From Bacillus sp. SD075 (GTDB lineage Bacteria; Bacillota; Bacilli; Bacillales; DSM-1321), in assembly GCF_017355165.1 (NCBI RefSeq), contig NZ_JADILK010000024.1, positions 1 to 64,000 of the forward strand: 64,000 nucleotides of DNA. The letters run 5' to 3'. Positions 44,019-55,021 of this stretch are shown one piece after another. Made by a program: the position numbers and the translations under genes. Under the pieces are notes generated by a model. That model did no database searches, was not told where the DNA came from, and saw only the letters and a list, made by a program, of their open reading frames with translations. The number at the start of each line of letters is the position of its first letter. The stretch's first letter is position 1.

Positions 44019-45554
44019 TTAGGTAATTGGCGCAGGATTGAACAGTGCCAAATCATTATGCAGACCCCAATGCTCTGCCCAAGTTTTCTTTTTACCACTG
44101 GCCACTTCCAGAATAAGGTGAAATATTCCCCACCCAACATCCTCTATGGTTGCTTCTCCAGTTGCGATAGTTCCAGCATTTATATCAATCAGATCTTTCC
44201 ATTGCTCTGCCAATGTATTTCGTGTAGATACTTTGATGACGGAAGCCATTGCGAGATTATAAGGTGTGCCTCTTCCAGTTGTAAAAACTTGAAGGTGCAT
44301 ACCGGAAGCGAGCTGTAACGTTCCGCAAACAAAGTCACTAGCTGGTGTAGCTGCAAAATTCAGCCCTTTTTCCGTAGCTTTTTCCCCTGGAGACAGTACA
44401 CCTGAAATGGGGCTGCTTCCGGATTTTGCAATGGAGCCTAATGATTTTTCCACTACATTGGCCAATCCGCCTTTTTTGTTTCCAGGCGACGGATTGGCAC
44501 TTCGATCAGCATCACCTAAAGCAAGGTAGTTATCATACCAATCCATTTCCTTTATTAAGGCTCTCCCTACTTCTTCCTTCACCGCTCGAGGCGTCAATAG
44601 ATGAATCGCATCCCGTACTTCTGTGACTTCAGAAAATAGAACGGTTGCCCCTGCTCTAACTAACAGGTCCGTAGCATATCCTACTGCAGGGTTAGCTGTC
44701 ACACCAGAAAAAGCATCACTTCCTCCGCACTGCGTACCTATGACTAATTCAGAAACCGGAAATGTCTCCCGCTGCCTGCGGTTCAACTTGATTAAACGTT
44801 CCTCAGCCATTTCCATAATCGATTGGACCATTCCCGCAAATCCCTGCTGATCCTGAAGTGAAATGATATCTGAATCGTCCCCGCTCGGATTTATTCTCAT
44901 TGGATACAGTTTTTCACACCCCAATCCAACTACCAAGGCTTCCCCGCCGAAATTTGGATGTTTCGCAAGGTTCTGTATCGTGCGAATGGGAATCATTGCT
45001 TCGGGCGCATGGATTGCGACTCCGCACCCATAGTTGTGATTTATGGAGACAACATCATCAACATTGGGAAACTTCGGGAGAAGCTCTTTTTTTATCCGGT
45101 TCACGATAAAATCCAGAACGCCTACTACACATTGAACGCTTGTTGTAATGCCTAATATATTCTTGGTTCCAACACTGCCATCATCATTGCGGAACCCTTG
45201 AAATGTATATCCTTCAAGTGGGGGCATAGTTTTAGGAATATCATTTGCTATCGGTAATTCCTTTAAATCTGGAGATGCCGGCAACATCACCAATGACTCG
45301 TCAACCCAACTGCCCTTACCGATGGATTCAGCCGCATGACCGATAACTTCCCCATAGCGTATGATGGCTTCATTCTCGACTATATCCATTAAAGCCACTT
45401 TGTGACCTTGTGGTACTCTTTCCTTCAATTCAAGCCCACAAGGGAAAACGGTTCCTTGATCCAAGCCCCCCGTATTAACCACGATGGCGACATTGTCCAC
45501 CCCATTCACCTTAATATAAAGCGGTACTTCCTTCAGCTGCGTTTTCGCATCCAC
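44019..45554 (-). CDS. garD: galactarate dehydratase (GarD)
   Basis: GarD dehydrates D-galactarate to 5-dehydro-4-deoxy-D-glucarate. About 511 residues: an N-terminal SAF-like part (~1-95) and the UxaA/GarD catalytic part with [49 protein letters not shown] and [23 protein letters not shown] 45554 has AAAGGG eight bases upstream; an ATG six codons earlier lies before the ribosome site and is less likely. Last gene of the - strand aldarate cluster. Confidence 0.87.
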   Translation of the reverse strand: MDAKTQLKEVPLYIKVNGVDNVAIVVNTGGLDQGTVFPCGLELKERVPQGHKVALMDIVENEAIIRYGEVIGHAAESIGKGSWVDESLVMLPASPDLKELPIANDIPKTMPPLEGYTFQGFRNDDGSVGTKNILGITTSVQCVVGVLDFIVNRIKKELLPKFPNVDDVVSINHNYGCGVAIHAPEAMIPIRTIQNLAKHPNFGGEALVVGLGCEKLYPMRINPSGDDSDIISLQDQQGFAGMVQSIMEMAEERLIKLNRRQRETFPVSELVIGTQCGGSDAFSGVTANPAVGYATDLLVRAGATVLFSEVTEVRDAIHLLTPRAVKEEVGRALIKEMDWYDNYLALGDADRSANPSPGNKKGGLANVVEKSLGSIAKSGSSPISGVLSPGEKATEKGLNFAATPASDFVCGTLQLASGMHLQVFTTGRGTPYNLAMASVIKVSTRNTLAEQWKDLIDINAGTIATGEATIEDVGWGIFHLILEVASGKKKTWAEHWGLHNDLALFNPAPIT

Positions 45555-45709
45555 TTTACCAACCCTTTCCATATTATAAAGCTAGCATATTGGCTGATAT
45601 AGATATATTTTAAAATGGCCTCAGTTATTATCCCTCATGCCTTCAGGAAACTTTTTTCAAACATACGTATTTTTTTATTTTTCAAAAACGTTCACTTTAT
45701 TTTCTTTTG

Positions 45710-47029
45710 TTAATTTTTATCTATCAATATGATTCTTTCCGGTTTATTTACTATGAAAATGTAAGATAGAGCTCCAACGAACAATACACTGGCAACAAAG
45801 ATTAGGGCACCACTAAATGAATTTGTTTTCGCTAAAATAAATCCAATCACAAGTGGTGTCACAATACCTGCGACATTCCCAATCGTATTAAAAATGCCGC
45901 CAGTTAAACCAATAAGTTCTTTTGGTGCCATATCACCGACAAGAGACCATGTAAGACCTGCCAAACCTTTTGCGAAAAAGGCAATGGACATGATTAGGAT
46001 AAGAAGAAAAATATTTGAAGTAAAGTTAGCTAATACAATTGTGCTTGATAGAAGAAACCCAGTGATGATCGGTGTTTTACGTGCAACAGCAAGCGATTTT
46101 CCTTTTTTTAATAATGTGTCAGAAATGATCCCGCCAACGATACCACCAAAAAACGCTCCTATATATGGTACCGATGCTGCAAATCCTGTTTGAATCAGAG
46201 ATAACCCCTTCTCCGTTACGAGATATGTTGGGAACCAAGTTAAGAAAAACCAAACAATTGTATTCAACGCATACTGACCAATATAAATCCCGACCATTTG
46301 TCTGTTTGTCAACAAAAGCCGGATATCAGACCAGTTCATTTTTCTTTTTTCTTCTTTATTTGCCAACCCTCCACCTGAATTAATATAATCGATTTCTGCT
46401 TGATTTACACGTGGATGGTTGTATGGTTCACGGACAAATGCAAACCATAAAATTGCTACAAAGATACCTGCTCCCCCTGCAACAAAGAAAACATCGTGCC
46501 AGCCAAACTCTTGTAAAATCCATGCCATGACTGGTGTGAAAAGTGCTAATCCAAAATATTGTGCAGAGTTATAAATCGATACTGCTCGTCCACGTTCATG
46601 TTGTGGAAACCACATCGTCGTCAATCTGCTATTTCCCGGAAAAGATGGAGCTTCAGTAATGCCAACCAAGAACCTTAAAATGAATAATCCAAGCAAGGTG
46701 CTAATAAATCCTTGAAAAAAGGTAAATGTGGACCATAATAATAAAGCAACACCATAAACTTTACGTGCTCCAAATCTATCTAGTAACCAACCTCCTGGAA
46801 TGTTAAATGCAGTATACGCCCAGTTAAATGCTGAAAAAGCAACACCTAATTTCACTGCATCGAAGGCAAGGTCTTCTTTCATTACTGGAGCAGCTATACC
46901 CAACGCAGAACGATCAATATAATTAATAACGGTCACGATAAATAACATGGCAAGTATGGTAAAACGCACATTGGTTTTTTTAGGATAGTCATTCTCATTG
47001 CGGATGCGTTGAGCAACGCTACTGTTCAT
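45710..47029 (-). CDS. gudP: glucarate/galactarate MFS transporter (GudP type)
   Basis: The 439-residue MFS carrier of the anion:cation symporter (ACS) family starts TILAMLFIVTVINYIDRSAL. AFNIPGGWLLDRFGARKVYG is the helix 2-3 motif; APSFPGNSRLTTMWFPQHER and LIGLTGGIFNTIGNVAGIVT are hallmarks of hexuronate/glucarate carriers. It is intact, unlike the second copy at 51415-52773. Codons and bases are visibly more AT-rich than the aldehyde dehydrogenase and dehydratase genes next to it, suggesting a separate origin. It feeds GudD and GarD. Confidence 0.85.
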   Translation of the reverse strand: MNSSVAQRIRNENDYPKKTNVRFTILAMLFIVTVINYIDRSALGIAAPVMKEDLAFDAVKLGVAFSAFNWAYTAFNIPGGWLLDRFGARKVYGVALLLWSTFTFFQGFISTLLGLFILRFLVGITEAPSFPGNSRLTTMWFPQHERGRAVSIYNSAQYFGLALFTPVMAWILQEFGWHDVFFVAGGAGIFVAILWFAFVREPYNHPRVNQAEIDYINSGGGLANKEEKRKMNWSDIRLLLTNRQMVGIYIGQYALNTIVWFFLTWFPTYLVTEKGLSLIQTGFAASVPYIGAFFGGIVGGIISDTLLKKGKSLAVARKTPIITGFLLSSTIVLANFTSNIFLLILIMSIAFFAKGLAGLTWSLVGDMAPKELIGLTGGIFNTIGNVAGIVTPLVIGFILAKTNSFSGALIFVASVLFVGALSYIFIVNKPERIILIDKN

Positions 47030-47251
47030 TAAGCTTTCTCCTTTTTTTTCTTAATTTTTTAGAAAAATACGGTTTCAGTATTATCCCTTTTATTTTTTCT
47101 CATCGAATTGTGTTCTTAATAAAGTAAGGGCTTACAATTGATGTTGTTTTAGCAACTACCATGAGTAGAATATTAATATTTTCATCTTTATTAGATTGAT
47201 AGATTAATTCTTTTACTCATGGTAATTACCCAATCATTTAATTCGAAAAGT

Positions 47252-48601
47252 CTATCTCACCATACATGGTTTTTTAGAGTTATATTTCCACTCTTTAATT
47301 AGATATTGCATAGAAGTGGAATCATCACGGTCATGATAAGGCAGACTTCTATATAATTCATTTGCTTTCATCACTTTATCCATATTTATTTCTACACCTA
47401 AACCTGGTTTATCAGGCAGTTTAATTACTCCATCGATAATTTGTAATGAATCATCACATAATTCTTGCCCATCTTGCCAAATATAGTGTGTATCAATTGG
47501 TGAAATATTTCCTGGCGCAGCAGCTGCCACTTGTGTAAATGCTGCTAATGTAATATCAAAGTGGTTATTGGAATGCGACCCCCAAGTTAAGCCCCAATCG
47601 TTTAATACATGTGCCATACGGATACTACCATTCAATGTCCAGAAATGAGGGTCAGCTAACACTATATCGACCGCTCTAAGTGCTGCTGCATGATGGAATT
47701 GACGCCAATTTGTAGCAATCATATTTGTAGCAACAGGCAGTCCAGTCGCAATCTTGAATTCAGCCATTATTTCACGGCTAGAGAATCCCGCTTCTGGACC
47801 ACATGGATCTTCAATATAGGCAAGTATATCTCCTTTACCTTTGCAAATCTTAATGGCTTCTTCCAATGACCATGCACCATTTGGATCAAGATTTATTCTT
47901 GAATCAGGGAATGCTTCATGTAAAGCTTGAATCGCTTCCATTTCTTCTTCTCCACGAAACACCCCACCTTTTAATTTGAAACTCTTAAATCCATATCGAT
48001 CTTCAGCTGCTTTTGCTTGAGCAACAATTCCTTCAGCTGTTAACGTTTCAATCCGTCTAACACGATCCCAATCATCCTTACATTGTTTTTCACGTAAATA
48101 ATTAAGGCCGAGTTTTTCCCTATCAGCAATATAGAATAAATAGCCTAAGTAAGGTACTTCTGTACGTTGAATACCTCCATCGCCAAGTAATGCTGCAATT
48201 GGTTTATTAACAAATTTACCAAGCAAGTCCATCATGGCGCATTCAACAGCAGCTTCTGCTTGCACCACAAATTTTAAATTGGCTAAATTTAATCCTTGTA
48301 ACCCTTCACCAGGGTCACCTTCTATACTCAAACCACCTTTACGTATTGCAGTAATACAACCTCTATAATCGGCAATCTCTTGTCCTACTACAAATGGACG
48401 ATAACTTTCTATCATTTTAGTAATATCATCGCCGCCATGAATCTCACCAATACCTGTATTCCCCGTTTCATCTTCTAAAAGAACAATATTACGAGTAAAA
48501 TAGGGAGCGTGACAGCCACTTAGTGTGAGTAGCGCACTATCATAGCCTGCTACTGGAATAACCTTCATATCTGTAATAATTGGCGATCCCTGCGATTTCA
48601 T
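47252..48601 (-). CDS. gudD: glucarate dehydratase, copy 1
   Basis: This enolase-superfamily enzyme turns D-glucarate into 5-dehydro-4-deoxyglucarate. The 449-residue protein has YGFKSFKLKGGVFRG (KxK acid/base pair), INLDPNGAW and AYIEDPCG (metal Asp/Glu), ATNMIATNWRQ and [10 protein letters not shown] (catalytic His). It is clearly paralogous to the + strand copy at 52805. Like its gudP neighbour it is AT-rich in comparison. A 222-base gap with no gene separates the two. Confidence 0.92.
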   Translation of the reverse strand: MKSQGSPIITDMKVIPVAGYDSALLTLSGCHAPYFTRNIVLLEDETGNTGIGEIHGGDDITKMIESYRPFVVGQEIADYRGCITAIRKGGLSIEGDPGEGLQGLNLANLKFVVQAEAAVECAMMDLLGKFVNKPIAALLGDGGIQRTEVPYLGYLFYIADREKLGLNYLREKQCKDDWDRVRRIETLTAEGIVAQAKAAEDRYGFKSFKLKGGVFRGEEEMEAIQALHEAFPDSRINLDPNGAWSLEEAIKICKGKGDILAYIEDPCGPEAGFSSREIMAEFKIATGLPVATNMIATNWRQFHHAAALRAVDIVLADPHFWTLNGSIRMAHVLNDWGLTWGSHSNNHFDITLAAFTQVAAAAPGNISPIDTHYIWQDGQELCDDSLQIIDGVIKLPDKPGLGVEINMDKVMKANELYRSLPYHDRDDSTSMQYLIKEWKYNSKKPCMVR

Positions 48602-48695
48602 TATTTAACTTCCTTCCTGGATTTATTTACTTCATAAGTTCTTTAATCATTAATTCGGGCGTTATCTATGATCGCATTCACCTTGAATTATTTTA

Positions 48696-50159
48696 TCATT
48701 TGACAAACACCGTTTTAATGGATGTAAAAAACTCTTTTGCTGCTTCTCCTTGTTCCCTTGAGTGGGAGCTGGAGTTTTTCATGCCGCCAAATGGCGCCTG
48801 CAATTCAACGCCTGCGCTCTCAGCGTTAACCCTTATCAATCCCGCTTCCATATCGTTAACAAATGAAAGCAAATGTTGGATATTGGCTGTGAAAATCGAA
48901 GCACTAAGGCCGTATTCCACGCTGTTCGCAAGTTGCAGGGCTTCTTCAACTGAATCAGCTTTCAATAAAGCGATCACCGGACCAAAAATTTCTTCCTGTA
49001 CAATTGTCATATCTGACGAGCAAATATCAAAGATCGTTGGCTCTACATAAAAGCCATTTGCCTGGGGGCCTTCTTCAGCACGCTTTCCCCCAATTAGAAG
49101 TGTAGCGCCTTCCTCCACTCCTTTTTCGATATAGGAAAGAACCGTATTTAATTGATTTTCGCTAGCACATGGTCCCATCCATGTCCCGCTGTCCAATCCA
49201 TCCCCGATGGAAATGCCTTTCGTTTCTTTCACCAGCAACCCCTTGAACTCTTCAAAAACCTCAGCAGCAACAATGACACGGCTTGTCGCGGTACATTTTT
49301 GCCCCGTCGAGCGAAACGCACCTGTAATGACTGCTTCTACAGCCAGATCAAGATCCGCATCCGCTGCAACGATTACCGGGTTTTTACCCCCCATTTCAAG
49401 CTGGTATTTCGCTCCACGTGACAATGCCGCTTGTCCAATCCTTTTGCCAACGCCGTTTGAGCCAGTAAAGGTAATGCCGTTTACATCTTCGTGATCGGCG
49501 ATTCCCTGCCCTATGACACTGCCCGGCCCTGTGACCATATTGACAACACCCGCAGGTAAACCGGCTTCTTCAAAACACTCCATGATCTTCGCACAGGTGA
49601 TGGCCGTCTCGGTGGCTGGCTTGACCACAATCGTATTCCCATATACGAGAGCAGGAGCCATCTTCCAGATTGGGATGGCGATTGGGAAATTCCAAGGTGT
49701 TACGACGCCCACTACACCAAGCGGGACGCGCGTAGTAAACATAAGCGCTGAACTGTCGGTGGATGGAATGACATCCCCCACTTTACGCATTCCTTCTCCT
49801 GCATAGTATTTCAGGATCGCAATACCGCGTGCCGTTTCCCCTTTTGTTTCAGCAAATGTCTTTCCCATTTCCCGTGTTGCACATTCTGCGATTTCATCCA
49901 TCCTCTTTTCAAGAATTTGCGCTACTTTATATAGATACTCCCCACGCTCTGAACCAGCAAGTTTACGCCATTTTTCTTTTGCCTTTTTCGCAGCTTCCAC
50001 AGCCAGGTTCAAGTCTTCCCTGGTAGATTTCTGTACATATCCGACAATTGCCTGTTTATCTGCCGGGTTTAAACTTTTTTCAACTTCATTCGAAATAGAA
50101 GCAACCCATTCACCGTTAATATAGTTAAGATACGTTTTTGTTTGAACTGTTGTTATCAT
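48696..50159 (-). CDS. 2,5-dioxovalerate (2-oxoglutarate semialdehyde) dehydrogenase
   Basis: The ~487-residue aldehyde dehydrogenase has [27 protein letters not shown] (NAD site), [11 protein letters not shown] (catalytic Glu), [13 protein letters not shown] (catalytic Cys) and [11 protein letters not shown]. In this cluster it should oxidise 2-oxoglutarate semialdehyde, made by the next gene upstream, to 2-oxoglutarate. ATG 50159 has GGTGGG nearby; the GTG four codons earlier is less likely. It starts 18 bases after kdgD and is more GC-rich than gudP-gudD. Confidence 0.88.
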   Translation of the reverse strand: MITTVQTKTYLNYINGEWVASISNEVEKSLNPADKQAIVGYVQKSTREDLNLAVEAAKKAKEKWRKLAGSERGEYLYKVAQILEKRMDEIAECATREMGKTFAETKGETARGIAILKYYAGEGMRKVGDVIPSTDSSALMFTTRVPLGVVGVVTPWNFPIAIPIWKMAPALVYGNTIVVKPATETAITCAKIMECFEEAGLPAGVVNMVTGPGSVIGQGIADHEDVNGITFTGSNGVGKRIGQAALSRGAKYQLEMGGKNPVIVAADADLDLAVEAVITGAFRSTGQKCTATSRVIVAAEVFEEFKGLLVKETKGISIGDGLDSGTWMGPCASENQLNTVLSYIEKGVEEGATLLIGGKRAEEGPQANGFYVEPTIFDICSSDMTIVQEEIFGPVIALLKADSVEEALQLANSVEYGLSASIFTANIQHLLSFVNDMEAGLIRVNAESAGVELQAPFGGMKNSSSHSREQGEAAKEFFTSIKTVFVK

Positions 50160-50176
50160 ATATAATCCCACCCTTA

Positions 50177-51109
50177 TTAGATTGATTGAATTGATGATTC
50201 TTTTGGAAAACGATCTAAGGCACGCTCTAATATCGTTTGCATTTCTGCATAATGTTCTTTTTCCACCGGAAGAATTGGTAATCTGACTGTTTGCCCAACC
50301 GGCATTCCCATAATCTCCATACCTGCTTTAATGAGAGAAACGGCATAACCTTTTCGCTGACGGCGAATGTTGTTGATCGGCATAATGACCTGTTGGTAAA
50401 TTTCTTTGACCGTTTCTTGATCTCCGCTCAAAATGCCATTATAGAATTTTCGTGAGATGTGCGGAATGTAATTAGATATCGCGGATGAGTAAGAGTCAAA
50501 ACCAAGTGGAACATAGGCCGACATGGTAACTTCCGCAAGCGGCATTCCGTTCAGCCAGCCGAAACGCTTACCGAAGGTTTGTGTAAGGAGGCCATTCAAC
50601 TCCATATTGCCTAGACCGTCTTTGACGCCGACCACCTGAGGTACATCCGCAAGCGCTTCCAAAGTTGAAATTGAAAGGGAAACATTATCACGCTGATATA
50701 CTATGGAATTTAAATCTGTACTCTCTGCGATAGCTTTGAAATAAGCCGCCAGACCTGCCTGTTCTCCAGTAACGAGATATGGAGGTAATATTAAATAACC
50801 ATCTGCCCCTCTATCCGCGGATATCCTGGCAAGTTCCAGTGAAGTTTGAATATTGCCTCCTACCCCTGTGTATACAGGGATTTTTCCAGCCGTGACGGAT
50901 ACGGCTATTTCTACCATCGCTTCATATTCCTCTTTACTTAACGATGGATATTCTGCTGCTGCACATGCCACGAAAATGGCCTCTAGTCCCTCATCTATTA
51001 AAAATTGGATATTTTGGGCGAGTGCTTGTTCATCAAGCTTATTACTCGTTGTGAATGGTGCTACGGGAAATCCGAGAATCCCTTTAGGTGCCTTGCGTAT
51101 TTTATTCAT
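50177..51109 (-). CDS. kdgD: 5-dehydro-4-deoxyglucarate dehydratase
   Basis: A DHDPS-family (class I aldolase-like) enzyme that dehydrates and decarboxylates 5-dehydro-4-deoxyglucarate to 2-oxoglutarate semialdehyde. 310 residues from ATG 51109 (AAGGGGG upstream). [15 protein letters not shown] holds the Schiff-base Lys, NSIVYQRDN the Tyr, and [15 protein letters not shown] is the family strand 3. First gene of the - strand aldarate operon, behind a promoter with a candidate operator. Confidence 0.88.
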   Translation of the reverse strand: MNKIRKAPKGILGFPVAPFTTSNKLDEQALAQNIQFLIDEGLEAIFVACAAAEYPSLSKEEYEAMVEIAVSVTAGKIPVYTGVGGNIQTSLELARISADRGADGYLILPPYLVTGEQAGLAAYFKAIAESTDLNSIVYQRDNVSLSISTLEALADVPQVVGVKDGLGNMELNGLLTQTFGKRFGWLNGMPLAEVTMSAYVPLGFDSYSSAISNYIPHISRKFYNGILSGDQETVKEIYQQVIMPINNIRRQRKGYAVSLIKAGMEIMGMPVGQTVRLPILPVEKEHYAEMQTILERALDRFPKESSIQSI

Positions 51110-51139
51110 TTTCCATTCCCCCTTGCATATTATTGTTTT

Positions 51140-51168
51140 ATTGTAAGACAAACATACTAAATGGTCAA
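51140..51168 (-). promoter_or_regulatory. promoter and FadR-type operator of the kdgD operon
   Basis: On the - strand TTGACC (51168-51163), 17 bases, TACAAT (51145-51140). TTGTAAGACAA (51141-51151, plus) fits the FadR-subfamily consensus TNGTNNNACNA exactly and overlaps the -10 box, so the GntR protein at 54320 probably represses here. Confidence 0.7.
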
Positions 51169-51292
51169 TTGTATTTTTTTTATTTTCTGAAAAATGAGCA
51201 TCACATATTCCCTCAGCAATTCCACTTCTAATATATACAAAAAAACACGATAATTAAGAGGCTAAAATGAAAAACGATTTATAAAAATGCCA

Positions 51293-51321
51293 TTGACAAA
51301 CAATTACATTTGTCTTACCAT
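51293..51321 (+). promoter_or_regulatory. promoter and FadR-type operator of the + strand gudP-gudD operon
   Basis: TTGACA (51293-51298), 17 bases, TACCAT (51316-51321). TTGTCTTACCA (51310-51320) matches TNGTNNNACNA and overlaps the -10 box. Together with the site at 51141 it makes a mirrored control region for both clusters. Confidence 0.7.
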
Positions 51322-51414
51322 TGGATAAAACTAAATATTAAGAATTTTCACAAAGGGGAAAGACACCACCATTGTAAGCGGTATCAACTTAAATACGTTT
51401 AAGGAAGTGAGTAT

Positions 51415-52773
51415 ATGAAAGCTGAAGAAAAAGTCTTTCAAGCATCTCCTAAACTGCCAAATGCCCAGAAAAAAACACGCACACGATGATTCATTGTCTT
51501 CATGCTATTTTTGGTTACCGCTCTGAATTATGCGGATCGTGCGACGCTATCAATCGCAGGTACGGATAAGTCTGGTCAGCTTGGTCTCGATTCAGTCATG
51601 ATGGGGTATGTTTTCTCCGCTTTCGCTTGGTCTTACATAGCTGGACAAATTCCAGGTGGATGGCTTTTAGATCGTTTTGGCTCAAAAAGAGTTTACTTTT
51701 GGAGTCTCCTGCTATGGTCTTCCTTTACGCTTTTACAAGGATTGATCGGATTCCTCGGTTCTGCCGGAACAGCTGTCATGGTATTGTTCGGACTGCGTTT
51801 TTTAGTTGGATTGGCAGAAGCCCCTTCCTTCCCGGCTAACAGTCGCATAGTCGCTACCTGGTTCCCAAGCCATGAACGCGGAACAGCGGCTGCCACTTTC
51901 AATTCCGCCCAGTATTTTGCAACTGTTCTCTTTGCACCAATCATGGGTTACATTACGTATAAATGGGGTTGGGAATACGTCTTCTTCTTTATGGGCGCTT
52001 TGGGAATCATCGTTGCTTTCATCTGGATGAAAACAATTTATGGACCAAAAGAACATCCGCGTATCAACAAGGCGGAGCTTGAATATATCGAAGCAGGCGG
52101 CGCTTTGGTTAATATGGATCAAACCACCACAAATAAGAAGGAAAAGAAAGGCGTCAACTGGAATCATATTAAGCAGCTATTATCAAACCGTATGCTGCTG
52201 GGTGTTTATCCTGGACAGTATTGCATTACGACGTTAACGTACTTTTTCCTGACATGGTTTCCTGTGTACCTTGTACAAGAAAGAGGCATGACCATTCTTG
52301 AAGTCGGATTAGTCGCTTCCCTTCCAGCCATTTGTGGATTTTTTGGCGGCATTCTCGGAGGGACATTCTCGGACTTCCTGTTACGGAAGGGATCCTCATT
52401 GACCATTGCCCGAAAAGTGCCGATTGTTGTTGGGATGCTTCTCTCGATGAGCTTGGTAGCCGCAAACTATGTAGATACGGAATGGATTGTTATATTCGTT
52501 ATGGCCCTTGCGTTTTTCGGTAAAGGATTTGGGGCACTCGGCTGGGCGGTAGTGGCCGATACCTCACCAAAAGAAATGTCCGGTATCAGTGGCGGACTTT
52601 TCTTTTGGTGAGGTAACATTGCCGGCATTACAACACCGATTATCAGCGGATATATCATTGCCACGACGGGGTCATTCATTGGGGCGCTAGTCTTCGTATG
52701 TGCTAATGCTCTTGTCGCGGTTTGCAGCTATTTATTCCTTGTTGGTGAAATTAAACGGGTAGAGTTATCATAG
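51415..52773 (+). pseudogene. gudP: second GudP-type carrier gene, interrupted by two TGA codons
   Basis: From ATG 51415 (AAGGAAGTGAG upstream) the frame is complete to TAG 52773 (452 codons) except for TGA at 51487 and TGA at 52609. The first follows KKTRTR and precedes FIVFMLFLVTALNYADRA, where relatives have Trp. The second follows GGLFFW and precedes GNIAGITTPIISGYI. Everything else, including GGWLLDRFGSKRVYF and APSFPANSRIVATWFPSHER, looks normal. It is most likely a recent pseudogene; a restart at the ATG at 51502 would lack the first helix portion. Read-through of TGA is possible but unproven. Confidence 0.75.
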
Positions 52774-52804
52774 TCAACTAAATATGATAGTAGGGGGAAA
52801 AATC

Positions 52805-54160
52805 ATGAACAATCAATTGCTTAAGGATGTAAAAATCGGCACACCGGTAATTTCAGAAATGAGTGTTATTCCAGTTGCGGGCCATGACGGCATGCTTCTG
52901 AATTTGAGCGGTGCCCATGCTCCTTATTTCACCCGGAACATCGTCATTCTAAAAGACAATGCGGGTAATACTGGTGTTGGTGAAGTTCCTGGAGGCGAAA
53001 AAATCCGCCAGACACTCGAAGATGCCAAACAATTGGTTGTCGGCCAGTCGATTGGAACTTACAACAACATTCTAAATACCATCCGTAAGCAGTTTGCGGA
53101 CCGGGATGCAGGGGGGCGCGGCCTTCAAACGTTCGATCTACGTATTGCCATACATGCCGTAACAGCATTGGAAGCGGCACTTCTAGATTTAGTCGGCCAA
53201 TATTTAGGTGTTCCAGTCGCAGCCCTACTCGGCGAAGGACAACAGCGAGATAAGGTGGAAATGCTCGGCTACTTATTTTATGTAGGTGACCGCAATAAAA
53301 CAGATCTTGGTTATATTAGCGAACCTGAAGCGGAAGATGACTGGATTCGCCTCCGTCATGAGGAAGCGCTCACACCCGAATCGATTGTCCGCTTGGCAGA
53401 AGCTGCCCACTCTCGCTATGGATTCAATGATTTTAAATTGAAAGGCGGGGTTTTGCGCGGGGAAGAAGAAATCGAAGCGGTGACGGCACTTGCGGAACGC
53501 TTCCCTGAAGCCAGGATCACCCTTGATCCAAATGGTGGCTGGCTACTTGAGGATGCGATTGAACTTTGCCGGGATCAACATCATGTTTTGGCGTATGCGG
53601 AAGATCCATGCGGAGCGGAAAATGGTTTTTCCGCCCGGGAAATCATGACGGAATTCAGGCGCGCAACGGGCCTTCCCACCGCTACGAATATGATTGCAAC
53701 GGACTGGAGGCAAATGGGGCACTCCATTCAACTTCAATCCGTGGACATCCCTCTTGCCGATCCGCATTTTTGGACGATGCAAGGCTCCGTCCGTGTTGCT
53801 CAAATGTGTAACGACTGGGGATTGACATGGGGATCGCACTCCAATAATCACTTTGACATTTCACTTGCCATGTTTACACACGTTGCAGCAGCCGCACCAG
53901 GAAAAATCACTGCGATCGATACCCACTGGATTTGGCAGGATGGGCAGCGTTTGACAAAAGAACCTTTTAAAATTGTCGGCGGAATGGTTGATGTCCCTTC
54001 CAAACCCGGACTTGGAATTGAATTGGATATGGAACGAATCGAGAAGGCACATCAGCTTTATAAACGAAAAGGACTTGGTGCCCGTGATGATTCAATGGCT
54101 ATGCAATACCTGATTTCCGGATGGAAGTTCAATCCAAAATCACCTTGTCTTGTCCGATGA
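52805..54160 (+). CDS. gudD: glucarate dehydratase, copy 2
   Basis: ATG 52805 has TAGGGGG upstream and gives 451 residues. Same catalytic pattern as copy 1: [42 protein letters not shown] and [12 protein letters not shown]. The two proteins align along their whole length but differ often, and this copy is more GC-rich. It follows the broken gudP by 31 bases and ends with a terminator. Confidence 0.92.
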   Translation: MNNQLLKDVKIGTPVISEMSVIPVAGHDGMLLNLSGAHAPYFTRNIVILKDNAGNTGVGEVPGGEKIRQTLEDAKQLVVGQSIGTYNNILNTIRKQFADRDAGGRGLQTFDLRIAIHAVTALEAALLDLVGQYLGVPVAALLGEGQQRDKVEMLGYLFYVGDRNKTDLGYISEPEAEDDWIRLRHEEALTPESIVRLAEAAHSRYGFNDFKLKGGVLRGEEEIEAVTALAERFPEARITLDPNGGWLLEDAIELCRDQHHVLAYAEDPCGAENGFSAREIMTEFRRATGLPTATNMIATDWRQMGHSIQLQSVDIPLADPHFWTMQGSVRVAQMCNDWGLTWGSHSNNHFDISLAMFTHVAAAAPGKITAIDTHWIWQDGQRLTKEPFKIVGGMVDVPSKPGLGIELDMERIEKAHQLYKRKGLGARDDSMAMQYLISGWKFNPKSPCLVR

Positions 54161-54176
54161 TTTTTTCAACAATGCG

Positions 54177-54212
54177 TGCGCCTCTCTCTTTAGAGCGGCG
54201 CATTTTACTTTT
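54177..54212 (+). terminator. terminator of the + strand gudD
   Basis: TGCGCC (54177-54182) and GGCGCA (54197-54202) plus an inner CTCT/AGAG pair, followed by TTTTAC then seven T. Confidence 0.75.
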
Positions 54213-54262
54213 TTTAGACATTGACCTTCTCACCCTCACATGCAAATAAGTGTATTATATTA

Positions 54263-54279
54263 TATAATTAGTCTTACAG
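54263..54279 (+). promoter_or_regulatory. promoter -10 and FadR-type site before the GntR gene
   Basis: TATAAT (54263-54268) is followed directly by TAGTCTTACAG (54269-54279), one base away from TNGTNNNACNA and sharing GTCTTAC with the site at 51310. This suggests weak autoregulation. No convincing -35 box. Confidence 0.55.
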
Positions 54280-54319
54280 TAGGAATACATATTGGATTTC
54301 ACAGAAAAGGGGTTACACA

Positions 54320-55021
54320 ATGGAAGACTCGTCAAAGAAATTAGGCGTACAATCGGTACATCGCAACACTCTTTCACAACAAGTCGTGGATCAAATTGTC
54401 CATCTGCTCGTCAGCGGACAAATGAAAGCGGGCGACAAACTGCCTCCTGAAATGGAACTTATGAAAGAACTTGAAGTAAGCCGGCCTGTTTTAAGGGAGG
54501 CGCTCAGTGCACTTGATACACTAGGGGTCATTACACGAAAAACGCGTGAAGGAACCTTTTTTAACGATAAAATCGGTACCCATCCATTCTCTGTCATGCT
54601 GGCGCTGGCCACTGATAATTTACCAGCGATCATCGAAGCGCGAATGGCATTGGAGTTGGGGTTAGTAACGATGGCTGCCGAGAAGATCACAGACGAACAA
54701 CTGGGGAAACTGCAAGTTACGATTGATACGATTGCCAATAGTGAAGACAACGATTATGGAGAGGCCGATAAAGAATTCCACAAGATCATCGCTTTAAGTG
54801 CGAACAATCCGATTATTGAAGGCATGATCGATTCCTTATTGATTACCCATAATAAAATAAATAGCCTGATTCAATTCAGAGAACGGGAACTGACCGTAAA
54901 GTATCATAAAGCCATCTATGCGGCACTCGCAGCACATGATCCACATGAAGCATTTAGCCAAATGTACAAGCACCTTGATTACGTCCGTCAGAAAGTCCTT
55001 CAATATTCTCACGCGAATTAA
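54320..55021 (+). CDS. GntR-family (FadR subfamily) regulator of aldarate genes
   Basis: A winged helix-turn-helix (residues ~15-80: LSQQVVDQIVHLLVSGQMKA, LPPEMELMKELEVSRPVLRE, REGTFF) is followed by an all-helical FCD ligand domain (~95-225) with the Asp/His metal pattern in EADKEFHKIIALSANNPII and KYHKAIYAALAAHDPHEA. 233 residues. It lies directly after gudD. Matching FadR-type sites in three promoters make it the likely repressor, relieved by a glucarate-like ligand. Confidence 0.83.
   Translation: MEDSSKKLGVQSVHRNTLSQQVVDQIVHLLVSGQMKAGDKLPPEMELMKELEVSRPVLREALSALDTLGVITRKTREGTFFNDKIGTHPFSVMLALATDNLPAIIEARMALELGLVTMAAEKITDEQLGKLQVTIDTIANSEDNDYGEADKEFHKIIALSANNPIIEGMIDSLLITHNKINSLIQFRERELTVKYHKAIYAALAAHDPHEAFSQMYKHLDYVRQKVLQYSHAN

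Noticed and set aside
43859-44140. 93-codon frame on the - strand at the end of garD
   Set aside because: Overlaps garD in another frame, has no ribosome site and looks compositionally random.
51487-51489. Selenocysteine or pyrrolysine recoding at the gudP TGA
   Set aside because: No suitable hairpin was recognised after the codon, relatives seem to have Trp, and pyrrolysine uses TAG.
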